Positions 9,705 through 17,893 of a stretch of 64,000 nt of DNA are shown piece by piece. A model generated the notes under the pieces. It saw only the letters and a program-made list of their open reading frames with translations. It was not told where the DNA came from and searched no databases. Every line of letters starts with the position of its first letter. The first letter of the stretch is position 1. The translations under genes and the position numbers were made by a program. Origin of the DNA: Geomonas sp. Red32 (GTDB lineage: Bacteria; Desulfobacterota; Desulfuromonadia; Geobacterales; Geobacteraceae). The stretch is taken from positions 434,001 to 498,000 of the forward strand of contig NZ_JAKLOY010000003.1 of NCBI RefSeq assembly GCF_023652955.1. Direction: 5' to 3'.

Positions 9705-11402
9705 ATGATGCTATTCAACCCGAAAAAGCTGGCCGTCAGCCACCCCGATCCGGTGGTGAGGGAAATCGTCGAGAAGACGGTCGCCTTCTTCGAGGCGAAG
9801 GGGAAAAAGAAGCTCAAGGAGGACGACCTCAACAGGGTCTGGTACCAGGACTTCATCGACTTCGTGAAGAAAGAGAAGATCTTCGCCACCCTGCTCACCC
9901 CGGCAGGCTACGGCGGGAGCGACTGCCGCTGGGATACCTCCCGCCTTTGCGTCTTCAACGAGGTGGTGGCCTTCTACGGGCTTTGCTATTGGTACGTCTG
10001 GCAGGTATCCATCCTCGGCCTCAGCCCGGTATGGATGAGCCGGAACGAGGAGGTGCGCCGCAAGGCCGCCGCTCTTCTGGACGATGGCGCCATCTTCGCC
10101 TTCGGCCTCTCCGAAAAGGAGCACGGGGCGGATATCTACTCGACCGACATGGAGCTCATCCCGAACGGGGAGGGTAAATATCTGGCCCGCGGCGACAAGT
10201 ACTACATCGGTAACGGCAACGAGGCCGCGCTGGTGTCCACCTTCGGGAGGATCCCCGGCACCAGCGAGTACGTATTCTTCGCGGTCGATAGCAAGCACGA
10301 AGCCTACGAGTGCGTGAAGAACATCACCGCCACCCAGTCCTACGTCTCCGAATTCATCCTCCACGATTACCCGATCGCCGAATCCGACATCATTTCCCGC
10401 GGCGACCTGGCCTGGGACTCTTCGCTGAACACGGTCAACGTCGGCAAATACAACCTCGGCTGGGCCTCCATCGGTATCTGCACCCATGCCTTCTACGAGG
10501 CGATCAACCACGCCTCCAACCGGCGGCTCTACGACCGGATGGTGACCGATTTCCCCCATGTGAAGCAGATGTTCACCGACGCCTACGCGCGGCTGGTCGC
10601 CATGAAGCTCTTCGCCTTGAGGGCCTCCGACTACTTCCGCTCGGCCTCCCCGACTGATCGCCGTTATCTCCTCTACAACCCGGTGATGAAGATGAAGGTT
10701 ACCACCCAGGGGGAGGACGTGATCAACCTCCTGTGGGATGTGATCGCCGCTAAGGGATTCGAGAAGGATACCTACTTCGACACCGCGGCCAGGGATATCC
10801 GGGCGCTGCCCAAGCTGGAGGGGACGGTGCATGTCAACATCGCGCTGATCCTCAAGTTCATGGTCAACTACTTCTTCAATCCGGGAGAGTATCCCCTGGT
10901 CCCCCGGCGGCTGGAGGCGGCCAACGACGGCTTCCTCTTCGACCAGGGGCCGACCAAGGGGCTCGGATCCATCCGTTTCCACGACTACCGCAAGGTCTAC
11001 GACAGCTGCCAACTCGCCAACGTCAGGATCTTCGTCTCCCAGATCGAGGCGCTCTCCGCCTTCTTGCGCGCGACGCCGCCCGACGAGGCGCAGCAGCGGG
11101 ACATCGATTTCATGCTGGCGTTGGGCGAGCTTTTCACCCTGGTGGTCTACGGACAGCTGGTGCTCGAGAACGCCGCCCTCATGGGGATCGGCGACGACCT
11201 GCTGGCCCAGATCTTCGACTTCATGGTGAGGGATTTCTCCAGGTTCGCCCTCCAGCTTTACAGCAAAACGAGCACCACTTCCGGCCAGATGGAAGGGTGC
11301 CTCAAGATGATCGCCAAACCGGAAGTGGATGAGGCGCGCTATCTCAGGGTTTGGAACGAGCAGGTACTCTCATTGAGCGGCTGCTACGAGATGTCGGAAT
11401 AA
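9705..11402 (+). CDS. Atypical acyl-CoA dehydrogenase-family protein
   Basis: Protein of 565 residues. The first half matches the acyl-CoA dehydrogenase fold: LLTPAGYGGSDCRWD, IFAFGLSEKEHGADIYSTD (FAD contact) and GDKYYIGNGNEAALVSTFGR. The second half is unusual: I do not see the standard YGGxGF...YRD...IYEGTNEIQ series with its catalytic Glu. It may catalyse a different redox step or act in a complex with the preceding Fe-S protein (inference). Start ATG 9705 (second ATG 9708 possible) has the RBS AAGGAGAG. Confidence 0.8.
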   Translation: MMLFNPKKLAVSHPDPVVREIVEKTVAFFEAKGKKKLKEDDLNRVWYQDFIDFVKKEKIFATLLTPAGYGGSDCRWDTSRLCVFNEVVAFYGLCYWYVWQVSILGLSPVWMSRNEEVRRKAAALLDDGAIFAFGLSEKEHGADIYSTDMELIPNGEGKYLARGDKYYIGNGNEAALVSTFGRIPGTSEYVFFAVDSKHEAYECVKNITATQSYVSEFILHDYPIAESDIISRGDLAWDSSLNTVNVGKYNLGWASIGICTHAFYEAINHASNRRLYDRMVTDFPHVKQMFTDAYARLVAMKLFALRASDYFRSASPTDRRYLLYNPVMKMKVTTQGEDVINLLWDVIAAKGFEKDTYFDTAARDIRALPKLEGTVHVNIALILKFMVNYFFNPGEYPLVPRRLEAANDGFLFDQGPTKGLGSIRFHDYRKVYDSCQLANVRIFVSQIEALSAFLRATPPDEAQQRDIDFMLALGELFTLVVYGQLVLENAALMGIGDDLLAQIFDFMVRDFSRFALQLYSKTSTTSGQMEGCLKMIAKPEVDEARYLRVWNEQVLSLSGCYEMSE

Positions 11403-11464
11403 CTAGCGTGGACAATGGTTCGAGCAGGCAACGGGCGGGACGTTGAACGTTAAGGAGGGATGAG

Positions 11465-11887
11465 ATGAAACATTCGGAACTGGTCCAGCGGGTAGGCTTT
11501 ATCAGGGAGGGAGGAAAGCTGATCTTCAAGCTCGATTTCTCGGGGCTCACTTTGGAAGATATCAAGGAGGTCATCGCCTACGGAAAGCCGATGATTTCGA
11601 GGATGCAGAAGGGGACGCTGTTGAGCCTGACCGATGTCTCGGATACGGAGTTCGACGATCAGGCGAAAGAGGTGTTCAAGGAGCTTCTCGAATACAACAA
11701 GCCGTTCGTACAGGCGGGGGCGGTGGTCGGCGTCAACGGCTGGCGCAAGCTGGTCTACATGGTGTCGCTAAAGATGTCGGGCCGGAACAACCTGAGGCTG
11801 TTCGACAACTCCACCGACGCCAAAGACTGGCTGCTTGGTTACAGCGCGGATCCCGTCCCCGCGGCCACCAGCGCGGCGATGAGGTGA
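11465..11887 (+). CDS. Small conserved-looking protein, possible STAS-like fold
   Basis: Protein of 140 residues with no signal peptide or membrane segment. The alternation (LIFKLDFSGLTLEDIKEVIAYGK, GTLLSLTDVSDTEFD, FVQAGAVVGVNGWRKLVY) resembles STAS/SpoIIAA-like alpha/beta proteins, but I do not recognise a family with certainty. The strong RBS TTAAGGAGGG precedes ATG 11465. It closes the first + strand gene series and is followed by an F2 repeat and a terminator. Confidence 0.7.
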   Translation: MKHSELVQRVGFIREGGKLIFKLDFSGLTLEDIKEVIAYGKPMISRMQKGTLLSLTDVSDTEFDDQAKEVFKELLEYNKPFVQAGAVVGVNGWRKLVYMVSLKMSGRNNLRLFDNSTDAKDWLLGYSADPVPAATSAAMR

Positions 11888-11913
11888 GTAACGTTCCCTC
11901 CCCGGTGAGGAAT

Positions 11914-12022
11914 GTTCCCTCCCCCCTGGAGGGGGAGGGCTAGGGTGAGGGGGAGGCAGGCTTCGGCACTCCGTTGGCGCTTCCCCCACCCCCTGACCCC
12001 CTCCCTCAAGGGGAGGGGGAAC
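11914..12022. repeat. F2 repeat
   Basis: F2 copy with its centre inverted relative to the others (GGCTTCGGCACTCC in the middle), between the small protein gene and the terminator. Confidence 0.8.
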
Positions 12023-12031
12023 TGTTTAACT

Positions 12032-12070
12032 AAAAAGCCCCGGCACCTTTTAACGGTGCGCGGGGCTTTG
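12032..12070. terminator. Intrinsic terminator (bidirectional)
   Basis: Stem AAAGCCCCGGCACC / GGTGCGCGGGGCTTT with T-rich flanks on both strands. It sits between the + strand series ending 11887 and the convergent merR gene ending 12110. Confidence 0.85.
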
Positions 12071-12109
12071 TTTCTTTCTGTCTGTTAGCTTATGCCAGGA
12101 TGATGCTCT

Positions 12110-12508
12110 CTACTTGCTCGGCAGATGATACAGATCCACAATCTTGTGTCGGTATTCGGAGATGTCTTTCTCCAGCGACTGCAGGTTGCGCACCTTGGTC
12201 TGGATGGTGTTCAACTGGGTGTCGAGAAGTTCAATAAGCCGGGGCATGATCTTGTCCGGCTTTTTGTACTCTTTGTAGATCGATGCGAGCTCCTGCATTT
12301 CCTGCAGAGAAAGGCCCAACTCCTTCAACTTCAGCACGAACTTGAATCGCTTGACCGCTTCCTTGTCGTACACCCGGATGCCGCCTTCGGTCCGCTGGGG
12401 AGAGTCCACCAGCCCGATCTGCTCGTAAAGCCTGATGGTCCGCGCAGTTATGTTGAGTTTCTTCGCCAGGTCGCTGATCTGCAAATATTCATCGGAACTA
12501 AGCCGCAT
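12110..12508 (-). CDS. MerR-family transcriptional regulator, LiuR-like candidate
   Basis: Protein of 132 residues. The N-terminal MerR winged helix is clear (YLQISDLAKKLNITARTIRLYEQIGL, GGIRVYDKEAVKRFKFV), followed by a coiled-coil dimerisation helix (residues 80-125). There are no metal-binding Cys, so it is not a metal sensor. Start ATG at 12508 has TGGAGGTTAAG just upstream. Short MerR proteins without a long effector domain include LiuR, which controls acyl-CoA and branched-chain acid catabolism; the acyl-CoA neighbours and the palindromic operator at 14123 support this (inference). Confidence 0.88.
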   Translation of the reverse strand: MRLSSDEYLQISDLAKKLNITARTIRLYEQIGLVDSPQRTEGGIRVYDKEAVKRFKFVLKLKELGLSLQEMQELASIYKEYKKPDKIMPRLIELLDTQLNTIQTKVRNLQSLEKDISEYRHKIVDLYHLPSK

Positions 12509-12533
12509 ACTTAACCTCCATGTCAATTACCGA

Positions 12534-12563
12534 CATATACAGTGTACCAAGGTGTGTTGTCAA
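12534..12563 (-). promoter_or_regulatory. Candidate promoter of merR
   Basis: TTGACA (12558-12563) and TATATG (12534-12539) on the minus strand, spacer 18 bp, upstream of the merR start. Confidence 0.5.
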
Positions 12564-12592
12564 GCAGTTAATATGAAGGCATTTTTTCCCAG

Positions 12593-13039
12593 TTACCTGG
12601 TCCAGACGGTGGTGCGCCCGAACAGCGAGATTCCGATAAATCCACGGACATCGAGGCGGTGGGGATCCTTGAGGGTGATGGTGCATCGGTAGGTCTTACC
12701 GTTCTCCGGATCGTAGATGGTCCCGTTGGCAAGCTTCCCGTCCCCGGCCGGGGTGAACCCCTCCATGAACTGCAGCCCGACCAGCGACCGCTTGCGGTGG
12801 GAAGGTTCCGGGTTGTGACTGTCGACCCGCGGTGTTCCGGGGGGACCCTCCGATGCGTCGGTGTAGAGGGGATCCTTCAGCGCCTCGATCTTCGCACAGT
12901 ATTTCTCCCCGCAACGGTAGATAAGTACGGTGGATTTTGCCTTTTCGGTCGTCCAGCGCCCGGTGATGGCACCGGTATCGGCGGCCCAGGCGCTAGAGGT
13001 CAACAGCAAGCACGCCGGTATCAGCAATGCAGTTCTCAT
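12593..13039 (-). CDS. Secreted DUF2147-type protein
   Basis: Protein of 148 residues with signal peptide MRTALLIPACLLLTSSAWA, then ITGRWTTEKAKSTVLIYRCGEKYCAKI, GTIYDPENGKTYRCTITL and RGFIGISLFGRTTVW. This matches the exported DUF2147 family (function unknown, lipocalin-like fold suspected). Start ATG 13039 has the RBS GGAAAGGA; the much longer open frame upstream is repeat and pseudogene sequence. Gene order gives no clear role. Confidence 0.85.
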   Translation of the reverse strand: MRTALLIPACLLLTSSAWAADTGAITGRWTTEKAKSTVLIYRCGEKYCAKIEALKDPLYTDASEGPPGTPRVDSHNPEPSHRKRSLVGLQFMEGFTPAGDGKLANGTIYDPENGKTYRCTITLKDPHRLDVRGFIGISLFGRTTVWTR

Positions 13040-13060
13040 AACTTTTCCTTTCCAGACTTT

Positions 13061-13182
13061 TCCCCCTCCCCTGGAGGGAGGGGGGGAGGGGGTGGGGGAG
13101 GGGGTGGGGGAACCATCCACGGAGTGCCGAAGCCGGCCTTCCCCCCCACCCTGTCCCTCCCCCTCAAGTGGGGAGGGAACCA
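13061..13182. repeat. F2 repeat
   Basis: F2 copy with a duplicated GAGGGGGTGGGG block; it separates the DUF2147 gene from the truncated methyltransferase. Confidence 0.8.
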
Positions 13183-13197
13183 GCTTCAGTGTTTCAT

Positions 13198-13607
13198 TTA
13201 AATCTCCGCTTCCACCAGGTAGAACTCGTCGTAGATCCTCTCCGGTGCGATACCCACCCCCTCGTGCGAGCGGAGCCTCGCCGCCACCTGCGACAGCGAC
13301 CAGACGTCGGGGTCGCCATAACCTTTTCCCGAAAGCATCTCCCTGATCTGGGTGTCGGTCCCACCCCACAGAAGCGGCTCCCCTTTTTTCGCCACGTATT
13401 TCGCCGTGAGCATCAGCTCCCGGCTCGGTATGTGCCCGTTGGCCTTGGCGGGAGGGACACAGTCGAAGATGAGTCGGCTGCCCACGGCGAAGAGACGCTT
13501 GAGGGCCTTCAGGGTATAGCGGACCGCCTCCTCCCGAAGATAATAGGAGACCCCCTCCCAGATGATGAAAGCTGGCTCCGGCCGCAGCATCCGGGATTCC
13601 TCCACCC
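13198..13607 (-). pseudogene. Class I SAM-dependent methyltransferase (PF04072-like), C-terminal fragment
   Basis: About 135 residues remain. They match the C-terminal half of the leucine-carboxyl-methyltransferase-like family (RVEESRMLRPEPAFIIWEGVSYYLREEAV, then GSRLIFDCVPP). The N-terminal half with the SAM-binding GxGxD motif is missing. Immediately upstream the sequence switches, in another frame, into an outer-membrane-protein fragment, so this is a deletion or recombination scar. A GTG at 13605 could start a short product but has no RBS. Confidence 0.75.
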
Positions 13608-13612
13608 GCCGG

Positions 13613-13791
13613 ACCCAAATAGGGGTTGTACACCGGCTTGGTGAAATCGGTGGAGTTCAGGTTGGTGCTCCCGTTGTCCTTAATGGTGAACGACTTGTTG
13701 ATCAGGTAACCGGCGGCCAGATCCACCGAGACGCCGCTCGGAAGCTTGATCCCGATCCCCGCCCCGTAGGAGTCGGTAGGCGAAGGTTGTC
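13613..13791 (-). pseudogene. FadL/OmpP1-type outer-membrane protein fragment
   Basis: About 59 residues in one frame: QPSPTDSYGAGIGIKLPSG, VSVDLAAGYLINKSFTIKDN, then NSTDFTKPVYNPYLG. This is the style of the late beta-strands of FadL/TodX long-chain fatty-acid transporters. There is no start and no C-terminus; the right end abuts a terminator hairpin and the left end abuts the methyltransferase fragment in another frame. Confidence 0.65.
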
Positions 13792-13801
13792 CACCGAAGC
13801 A

Positions 13802-13824
13802 GCCTGCGATAGCAGGCGTTTTTA
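13802..13824 (+). terminator. Orphan intrinsic terminator
   Basis: GCCTGC-GATA-GCAGGC followed by GTTTTT on the plus strand. No + strand gene lies upstream, so it probably belonged to sequence now lost. Confidence 0.6.
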
Positions 13825-13878
13825 CAACAAAGGCTCCGATTGAAGAAAAAAAAGAAGGGGAGAGAAGAAATTTCATAC

Positions 13879-13907
13879 TTGACATCGACGTTAAGGAGAA
13901 GTATAAA
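13879..13907 (+). promoter_or_regulatory. Strong sigma70-like promoter with imperfect operator
   Basis: TTGACA (13879-13884), 17-bp spacer, TATAAA (13902-13907). The 16 bp beginning at the -35 (TTGACATCGACGTTAA) form an imperfect palindrome, 12 of 16 positions, with the same layout as the perfect one at 14123. No gene starts within 200 bp. Confidence 0.6.
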
Positions 13908-14122
13908 ACGGTTACAAAAATAATCGGGGATCCAAAACCGGTATTGGCTCCCCACGAGCATGCTGAAGCCACCGCTGTCACGAACCGATTTCCCGGTGAC
14001 CTCTGACCAGGCAGGTGTCGAAAGGGAACGAAGTTCCCGAACATGGCTAAAAACCTGCCATTCCCCTCCCCGATCGAGAAGGGGGGAGGGGGAGCGCAAA
14101 CAAAAAAAATCTACATTTTCGA

Positions 14123-14151
14123 TTGACGTTAACGTCAAATAGCTTTATAAA
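14123..14151 (+). promoter_or_regulatory. Promoter with overlapping 16-bp palindromic operator
   Basis: TTGACG (14123-14128), 17-bp spacer, TATAAA (14146-14151). TTGACGTTAACGTCAA (14123-14138) is a perfect 16-bp palindrome covering the -35 and half the spacer, a repressor-type position. The first gene of the electron-transfer block starts at 14175. The likely ligand is the MerR protein at 12110-12508 (inference). Confidence 0.75.
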
Positions 14152-14174
14152 GCAGTTCTAGGACGAGGTGGTCC

Positions 14175-16166
14175 ATGGAAGCAACAAGAGAGATTTACTG
14201 GAACGTCGGGCATGGGGTCGTCCTTCCTATGTATTTCTTCGCCATCGTAGCCTTCGCCATCTTCGGCTACGGGGTTTATCGCCGGCTTCCGGTATACCGG
14301 CTGGGCAAGCCGCTTGACCGGCTGGACCAGTTGCCGCGCCGCATAAAGCTTCTAGCCGGGCGCGTGCTGTCGCAGTCCAAGGTGCTGAGGGTGCTCGATC
14401 CGGGGAGCCTGCACGCACTTTTCTTCTGGAGCTTCGCGCTGCTCTTCATCGGCACCTTGCTGGTGATGGTCCAGGCCGACTTTCTCCACCCGCTCTTTGG
14501 AATCACCATACTCAAGGGGATGTTCTACCAGGGATACTCCCTGGTCCTCGACGCTGCGGGGCTGATCGCTGCCGTGATGCTGGGGCTTCTTTTGGTGCGC
14601 CGCTTCTTCGTCAAGGCGAAGGAGATCGAGTCGATCCGCGACGACTACGTGGTTCACGCTCTGCTGATGGCCATCATCGTCACCGGATTCGTGGCCGAAG
14701 GGGTGAGGATGGCGGCCACCGAGATCGTGCAGAATCCCGATCTCGCGCGTTTCTCGCCGGTGGGAAAATGGGTGGCCGGGTTCTTCGCCTCCCTGCCGCC
14801 CGAGTCGCTCTCCCGGATTCACAAGGGGCTTTGGTGGGTGCATTTCTTCCTCGCCATGGGATTCATCGCCGCGATCCCCTTCACCAAGCTCAGGCACCTG
14901 ATCACCACCTCGGCCAACTACCTCTTTGCCGACCTGGGGCCCAAGGGGGCGCTGGCCACCATCAACCTGGAGGACGAGACGCTCGAACAGTTCGGTGCGG
15001 CCAAGGTGACCGATCTCGCCTGGAAAGACATCTTCGACGCCGACGCCTGTACGAGCTGCCAGCGCTGCCAGGACCGCTGCCCGGCCCATAACACCGATAA
15101 GCCGCTCTCCCCGATGAAGCTCGTCAAGAAGGTGGGGGAGATCGCCCAGGACGAGCCGGAGAAAAGCCTCTGCGAAGCCATCGGCGAAGATACCCTTTGG
15201 TCCTGCACCACCTGCCGGGCCTGCCAGGAGATCTGCCCCGCAGGCGTCGAGCATGTGAACAAGATCCTTGAGATGAGAAGAAACCTGACACTGATGGAGG
15301 GATCCTTCCCGGGCGACGAGGTCCGCACCGCAGTGGGCAACATCGAGGTAAACGGCAACCCCTTCGGCCTCGCCTACGCGGCCCGCGGCGACTGGGCGCA
15401 AGGGCTTCCGGTGACCGTGATGGAAACGGGAGGCGAGGCCGACGTCCTCTACTTCGTCGGCTGCTACGCCTCCTTCGACAAGCGCAACCAGGAGATCGCC
15501 AAGAGCTTCGTCACCATCTGCGACGCGGCGGGGATCAAGGTCGGCATCCTCGGCAAGGAAGAGAAGTGCTGCGGCGAACCGGCCAGAAAGCTCGGCAACG
15601 AGTACCTCTACCAGACCACCGCCGCCGAGAATATCGAGCTCATCAAGGCCTACGGCGTGAAGAAGATCGTTACCACCTGCCCGCACTGCTTCAACACGCT
15701 GGCCCGCGACTACCGCGATCTTGGCCTCGATATCCCGGTGGAGCATTACACCACCTACCTCGCGGCCCTGATGGAGAGCGGGAAGCTGAAATTAAAGCCG
15801 GAGCCGTTCCACTTCACCTACCACGACTCCTGCTACCTCGGGCGCTACATGGACATCTTCGAAGAGCCCCGCACCATCCTCGCCAAGGCGGGGGGAGAGC
15901 TCTCGGAGATGGAGAAGAAGGGGCTGGAGAGCTTCTGCTGCGGAGCCGGCGGGGGGCGCATCCTGGCCGAAGAGAAACTGGGAAGCCGCATCAACGTGGC
16001 CAGGGTGCAGATGGCCCAGGAAACCGGGGCGCCGCTTCTTATCTCCAACTGCCCGTTCTGCCTCACCATGTTCGAAGACGGCATCAAGACCGGCGGAGCC
16101 GAAGGGCACCTGGTGGTCAAGGACCTGGCGGAAGTAGTCGCCGGGCGGCTGGCTGAGTCGCACTGA
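14175..16166 (+). CDS. Membrane Fe-S oxidoreductase, ETF:quinone oxidoreductase type (EMO-like)
   Basis: Protein of 663 residues. The N-terminal 250 residues hold several membrane helices like the cytochrome-b-type NarI/DsrM module. Then come two [4Fe-4S] motifs, CTSCQRCQDRCP (about 291) and CTTCRACQEICP (about 343), and two CCG domains of the HdrD type (CCGEP about 464, CCGAGGG about 588). Proteins of this build take electrons from ETF to menaquinone in Geobacter-like and syntrophic bacteria; downstream etfBA genes agree. First gene after the operator-promoter at 14123; RBS GGACGAGGTGG. Confidence 0.88.
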   Translation: MEATREIYWNVGHGVVLPMYFFAIVAFAIFGYGVYRRLPVYRLGKPLDRLDQLPRRIKLLAGRVLSQSKVLRVLDPGSLHALFFWSFALLFIGTLLVMVQADFLHPLFGITILKGMFYQGYSLVLDAAGLIAAVMLGLLLVRRFFVKAKEIESIRDDYVVHALLMAIIVTGFVAEGVRMAATEIVQNPDLARFSPVGKWVAGFFASLPPESLSRIHKGLWWVHFFLAMGFIAAIPFTKLRHLITTSANYLFADLGPKGALATINLEDETLEQFGAAKVTDLAWKDIFDADACTSCQRCQDRCPAHNTDKPLSPMKLVKKVGEIAQDEPEKSLCEAIGEDTLWSCTTCRACQEICPAGVEHVNKILEMRRNLTLMEGSFPGDEVRTAVGNIEVNGNPFGLAYAARGDWAQGLPVTVMETGGEADVLYFVGCYASFDKRNQEIAKSFVTICDAAGIKVGILGKEEKCCGEPARKLGNEYLYQTTAAENIELIKAYGVKKIVTTCPHCFNTLARDYRDLGLDIPVEHYTTYLAALMESGKLKLKPEPFHFTYHDSCYLGRYMDIFEEPRTILAKAGGELSEMEKKGLESFCCGAGGGRILAEEKLGSRINVARVQMAQETGAPLLISNCPFCLTMFEDGIKTGGAEGHLVVKDLAEVVAGRLAESH

Positions 16167-16195
16167 CTAAAGCCTTAAGAAGTAGGGGGGCCTCG

Positions 16196-16972
16196 ATGGC
16201 CGCGGAACCGAAAACGAAGACGAAAAGCTGCTACGGGGTGAAGTCGATCGAGGAGTCCTGGTCCCTGCTCACCCTGCTGTTCGAGTCCCGGAGGGGGATG
16301 ACCCTCACCGAGCTGATCATGGCCAGCGGCATTAGCAAGAACAAGACCTTCCGCCTCTTGAGCACCTTCGAGAAGCAGGGGATCCTGGACAAGGACCTCT
16401 ACGGGGTTTACTCGCTGGGAAGCTCCGCCTCGGTGGCGGCCCGCAAGGTGCTCTGGAGGGGAAACGTGGGGGATGCGGCCGATCCCGCCCTGAAGAAGGT
16501 GGCGAGCATCCTCGACGAATCGGTCTACTTCGCCCACCGGTGCGCCTCCCGGACCACCCTCATGTACATGGCCGATTGCAACCAGAAGGTGCGGGTCCGC
16601 TCCTTGGTCGGCTCGGTCTTCTTCGAGCGCGCTAACGGCGAAACCGTGCCGGCGGGGAAGGGGATGGAGGGGGTGCGGATCACCGTCGGTGCGGTGGACC
16701 GGGAAGTGACCACGGTGGCGCTCGACGTGGCCCCCGTGGGAGACGACGGCTTCAGCTCCCTCATGGTGGTCGCCCCGAGCTTCCGGATGTCCCACCAGCG
16801 GATCGCCGAAGAGATCGTTCCGGCACTGCGGGAGGCGGTCCGCGAGCTCAGGGAGGAGCAGTCGGAGCCAAAAAGGCGGAGGTCGCAGCCGGCAGTCGTC
16901 CACCTGGCGCCGCAGCGGGCCGCCAAGCGCTCTCTTTCGGAAAAAGCAACTTACAGCGCGGGGATGCCGTAG
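16196..16972 (+). CDS. IclR-family transcriptional regulator
   Basis: Protein of 258 residues. The N-terminal winged helix has MTLTELIMASGISKNKTFRLLSTFEKQGIL (IclR style), followed by an effector domain (ADPALKKVASILDESVYFAHRCASRTTLMYM). It lies 29 bp after the membrane Fe-S gene and before etfB, so it is probably part of the operon it helps control; an acyl-CoA or aromatic acid ligand is plausible. The C-terminal 30 residues are basic and low-complexity. Confidence 0.85.
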   Translation: MAAEPKTKTKSCYGVKSIEESWSLLTLLFESRRGMTLTELIMASGISKNKTFRLLSTFEKQGILDKDLYGVYSLGSSASVAARKVLWRGNVGDAADPALKKVASILDESVYFAHRCASRTTLMYMADCNQKVRVRSLVGSVFFERANGETVPAGKGMEGVRITVGAVDREVTTVALDVAPVGDDGFSSLMVVAPSFRMSHQRIAEEIVPALREAVRELREEQSEPKRRRSQPAVVHLAPQRAAKRSLSEKATYSAGMP

Positions 16973-17107
16973 CCGGCAGTGGCCTGAAATCCCGGGAATT
17001 CAGGAATTCAGGGAGAGCATAGGTTGCGCAGCCGCCGGCGGCACGGACTTCACCGCTAGACACATTTTCACGCACAGCCGTTCAACAGGACCAAGGGGAG
17101 GTACCAC

Positions 17108-17884
17108 ATGAAGATCTTAGTCTGCATCAAACAGGTTCCGGACATGGAGTCCCGCTTCAAGCCCGACGCCGCCGGGGTATGGTTCGCGGAGACCGACCTG
17201 GCGTTCCGGATGAACGAGTACGACGAGTACGCCGTCGAGCAGGCGGTACGCCTCAAGGAGCAGCTGGGCGACGCGCCGGAGGTCACCGTGCTCTCCATCG
17301 GGCCGGACCGGGTGGTCGAGGCCATCAAGAAGTCGCTCGCCATGGGGTGCGACCGCGCCGTCCACGTCCAGGACCCCGCCGTCCACCTGAAGGATCCCTG
17401 GCAGATCGCCTCCATCATCGCCGCCTACGCCAAGGACCAGGGCTTCGATCTGATCTTCACCGGGATGCAGTCCCAGGACCGCGGCTCCGCCCAGGTCGGC
17501 GTCACCGTGGCCGAGCACTTGGGCATCCCCTGCGCCACCACCCTGGTCGGCTTTGCCTACGATAACGGCACCGTCACCGCCAAGCGTGAGCTGGAAGGGG
17601 GCGTGAAGGGCGTGGTGAGGATGAAGACCCCGGCGCTGGTGACCTGCCAGCTCGGCCTCAACACCCCGCGCTATCCGACCCTTCCCAACATCATGAAGGC
17701 GAAGAAGAAGGAAATTGCCGCCATTCCGGTGGCCGATCTCCTCACGGTCGAATCCCTGGCCGTGACGGCCAGCTTCCATTCCCCGGCCAAGAAGGGGGGC
17801 GGGATCGTCATCGAAGGTGAGATCGCGGACCAGGTAACCCGCGTCATCTCTCTCCTCAAAGAAAAAACCGCGGTGCTGCGCTAG
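17108..17884 (+). CDS. etfB: Electron transfer flavoprotein beta subunit (first pair)
   Basis: Protein of 258 residues. MKILVCIKQVPDMESRF, MNEYDEYAVEQAVRLKE, GMQSQDRGSAQVG and LGLNTPRYPTLPNIMKAKKKEI are the EtfB signatures. With EtfA it accepts electrons from acyl-CoA dehydrogenases and delivers them to the membrane Fe-S oxidoreductase. The RBS AAGGGGAGG precedes ATG 17108, and 9 bp separate its stop from etfA. Confidence 0.93.
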   Translation: MKILVCIKQVPDMESRFKPDAAGVWFAETDLAFRMNEYDEYAVEQAVRLKEQLGDAPEVTVLSIGPDRVVEAIKKSLAMGCDRAVHVQDPAVHLKDPWQIASIIAAYAKDQGFDLIFTGMQSQDRGSAQVGVTVAEHLGIPCATTLVGFAYDNGTVTAKRELEGGVKGVVRMKTPALVTCQLGLNTPRYPTLPNIMKAKKKEIAAIPVADLLTVESLAVTASFHSPAKKGGGIVIEGEIADQVTRVISLLKEKTAVLR

Positions 17885-17893
17885 GAGGCGACC

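Noticed and set aside
12593..14044. A 483-residue protein
   Set aside because: The frame merges the DUF2147 gene, an F2 repeat, the antisense of a methyltransferase fragment and a FadL-like fragment; only the DUF2147 part has a proper start and signal peptide.
16983..17012. CCTGAA..TTCAGG inverted repeat before the first etfB
   Set aside because: Only 6-bp arms with an unrelated loop and no match to the other operators; too weak to call.
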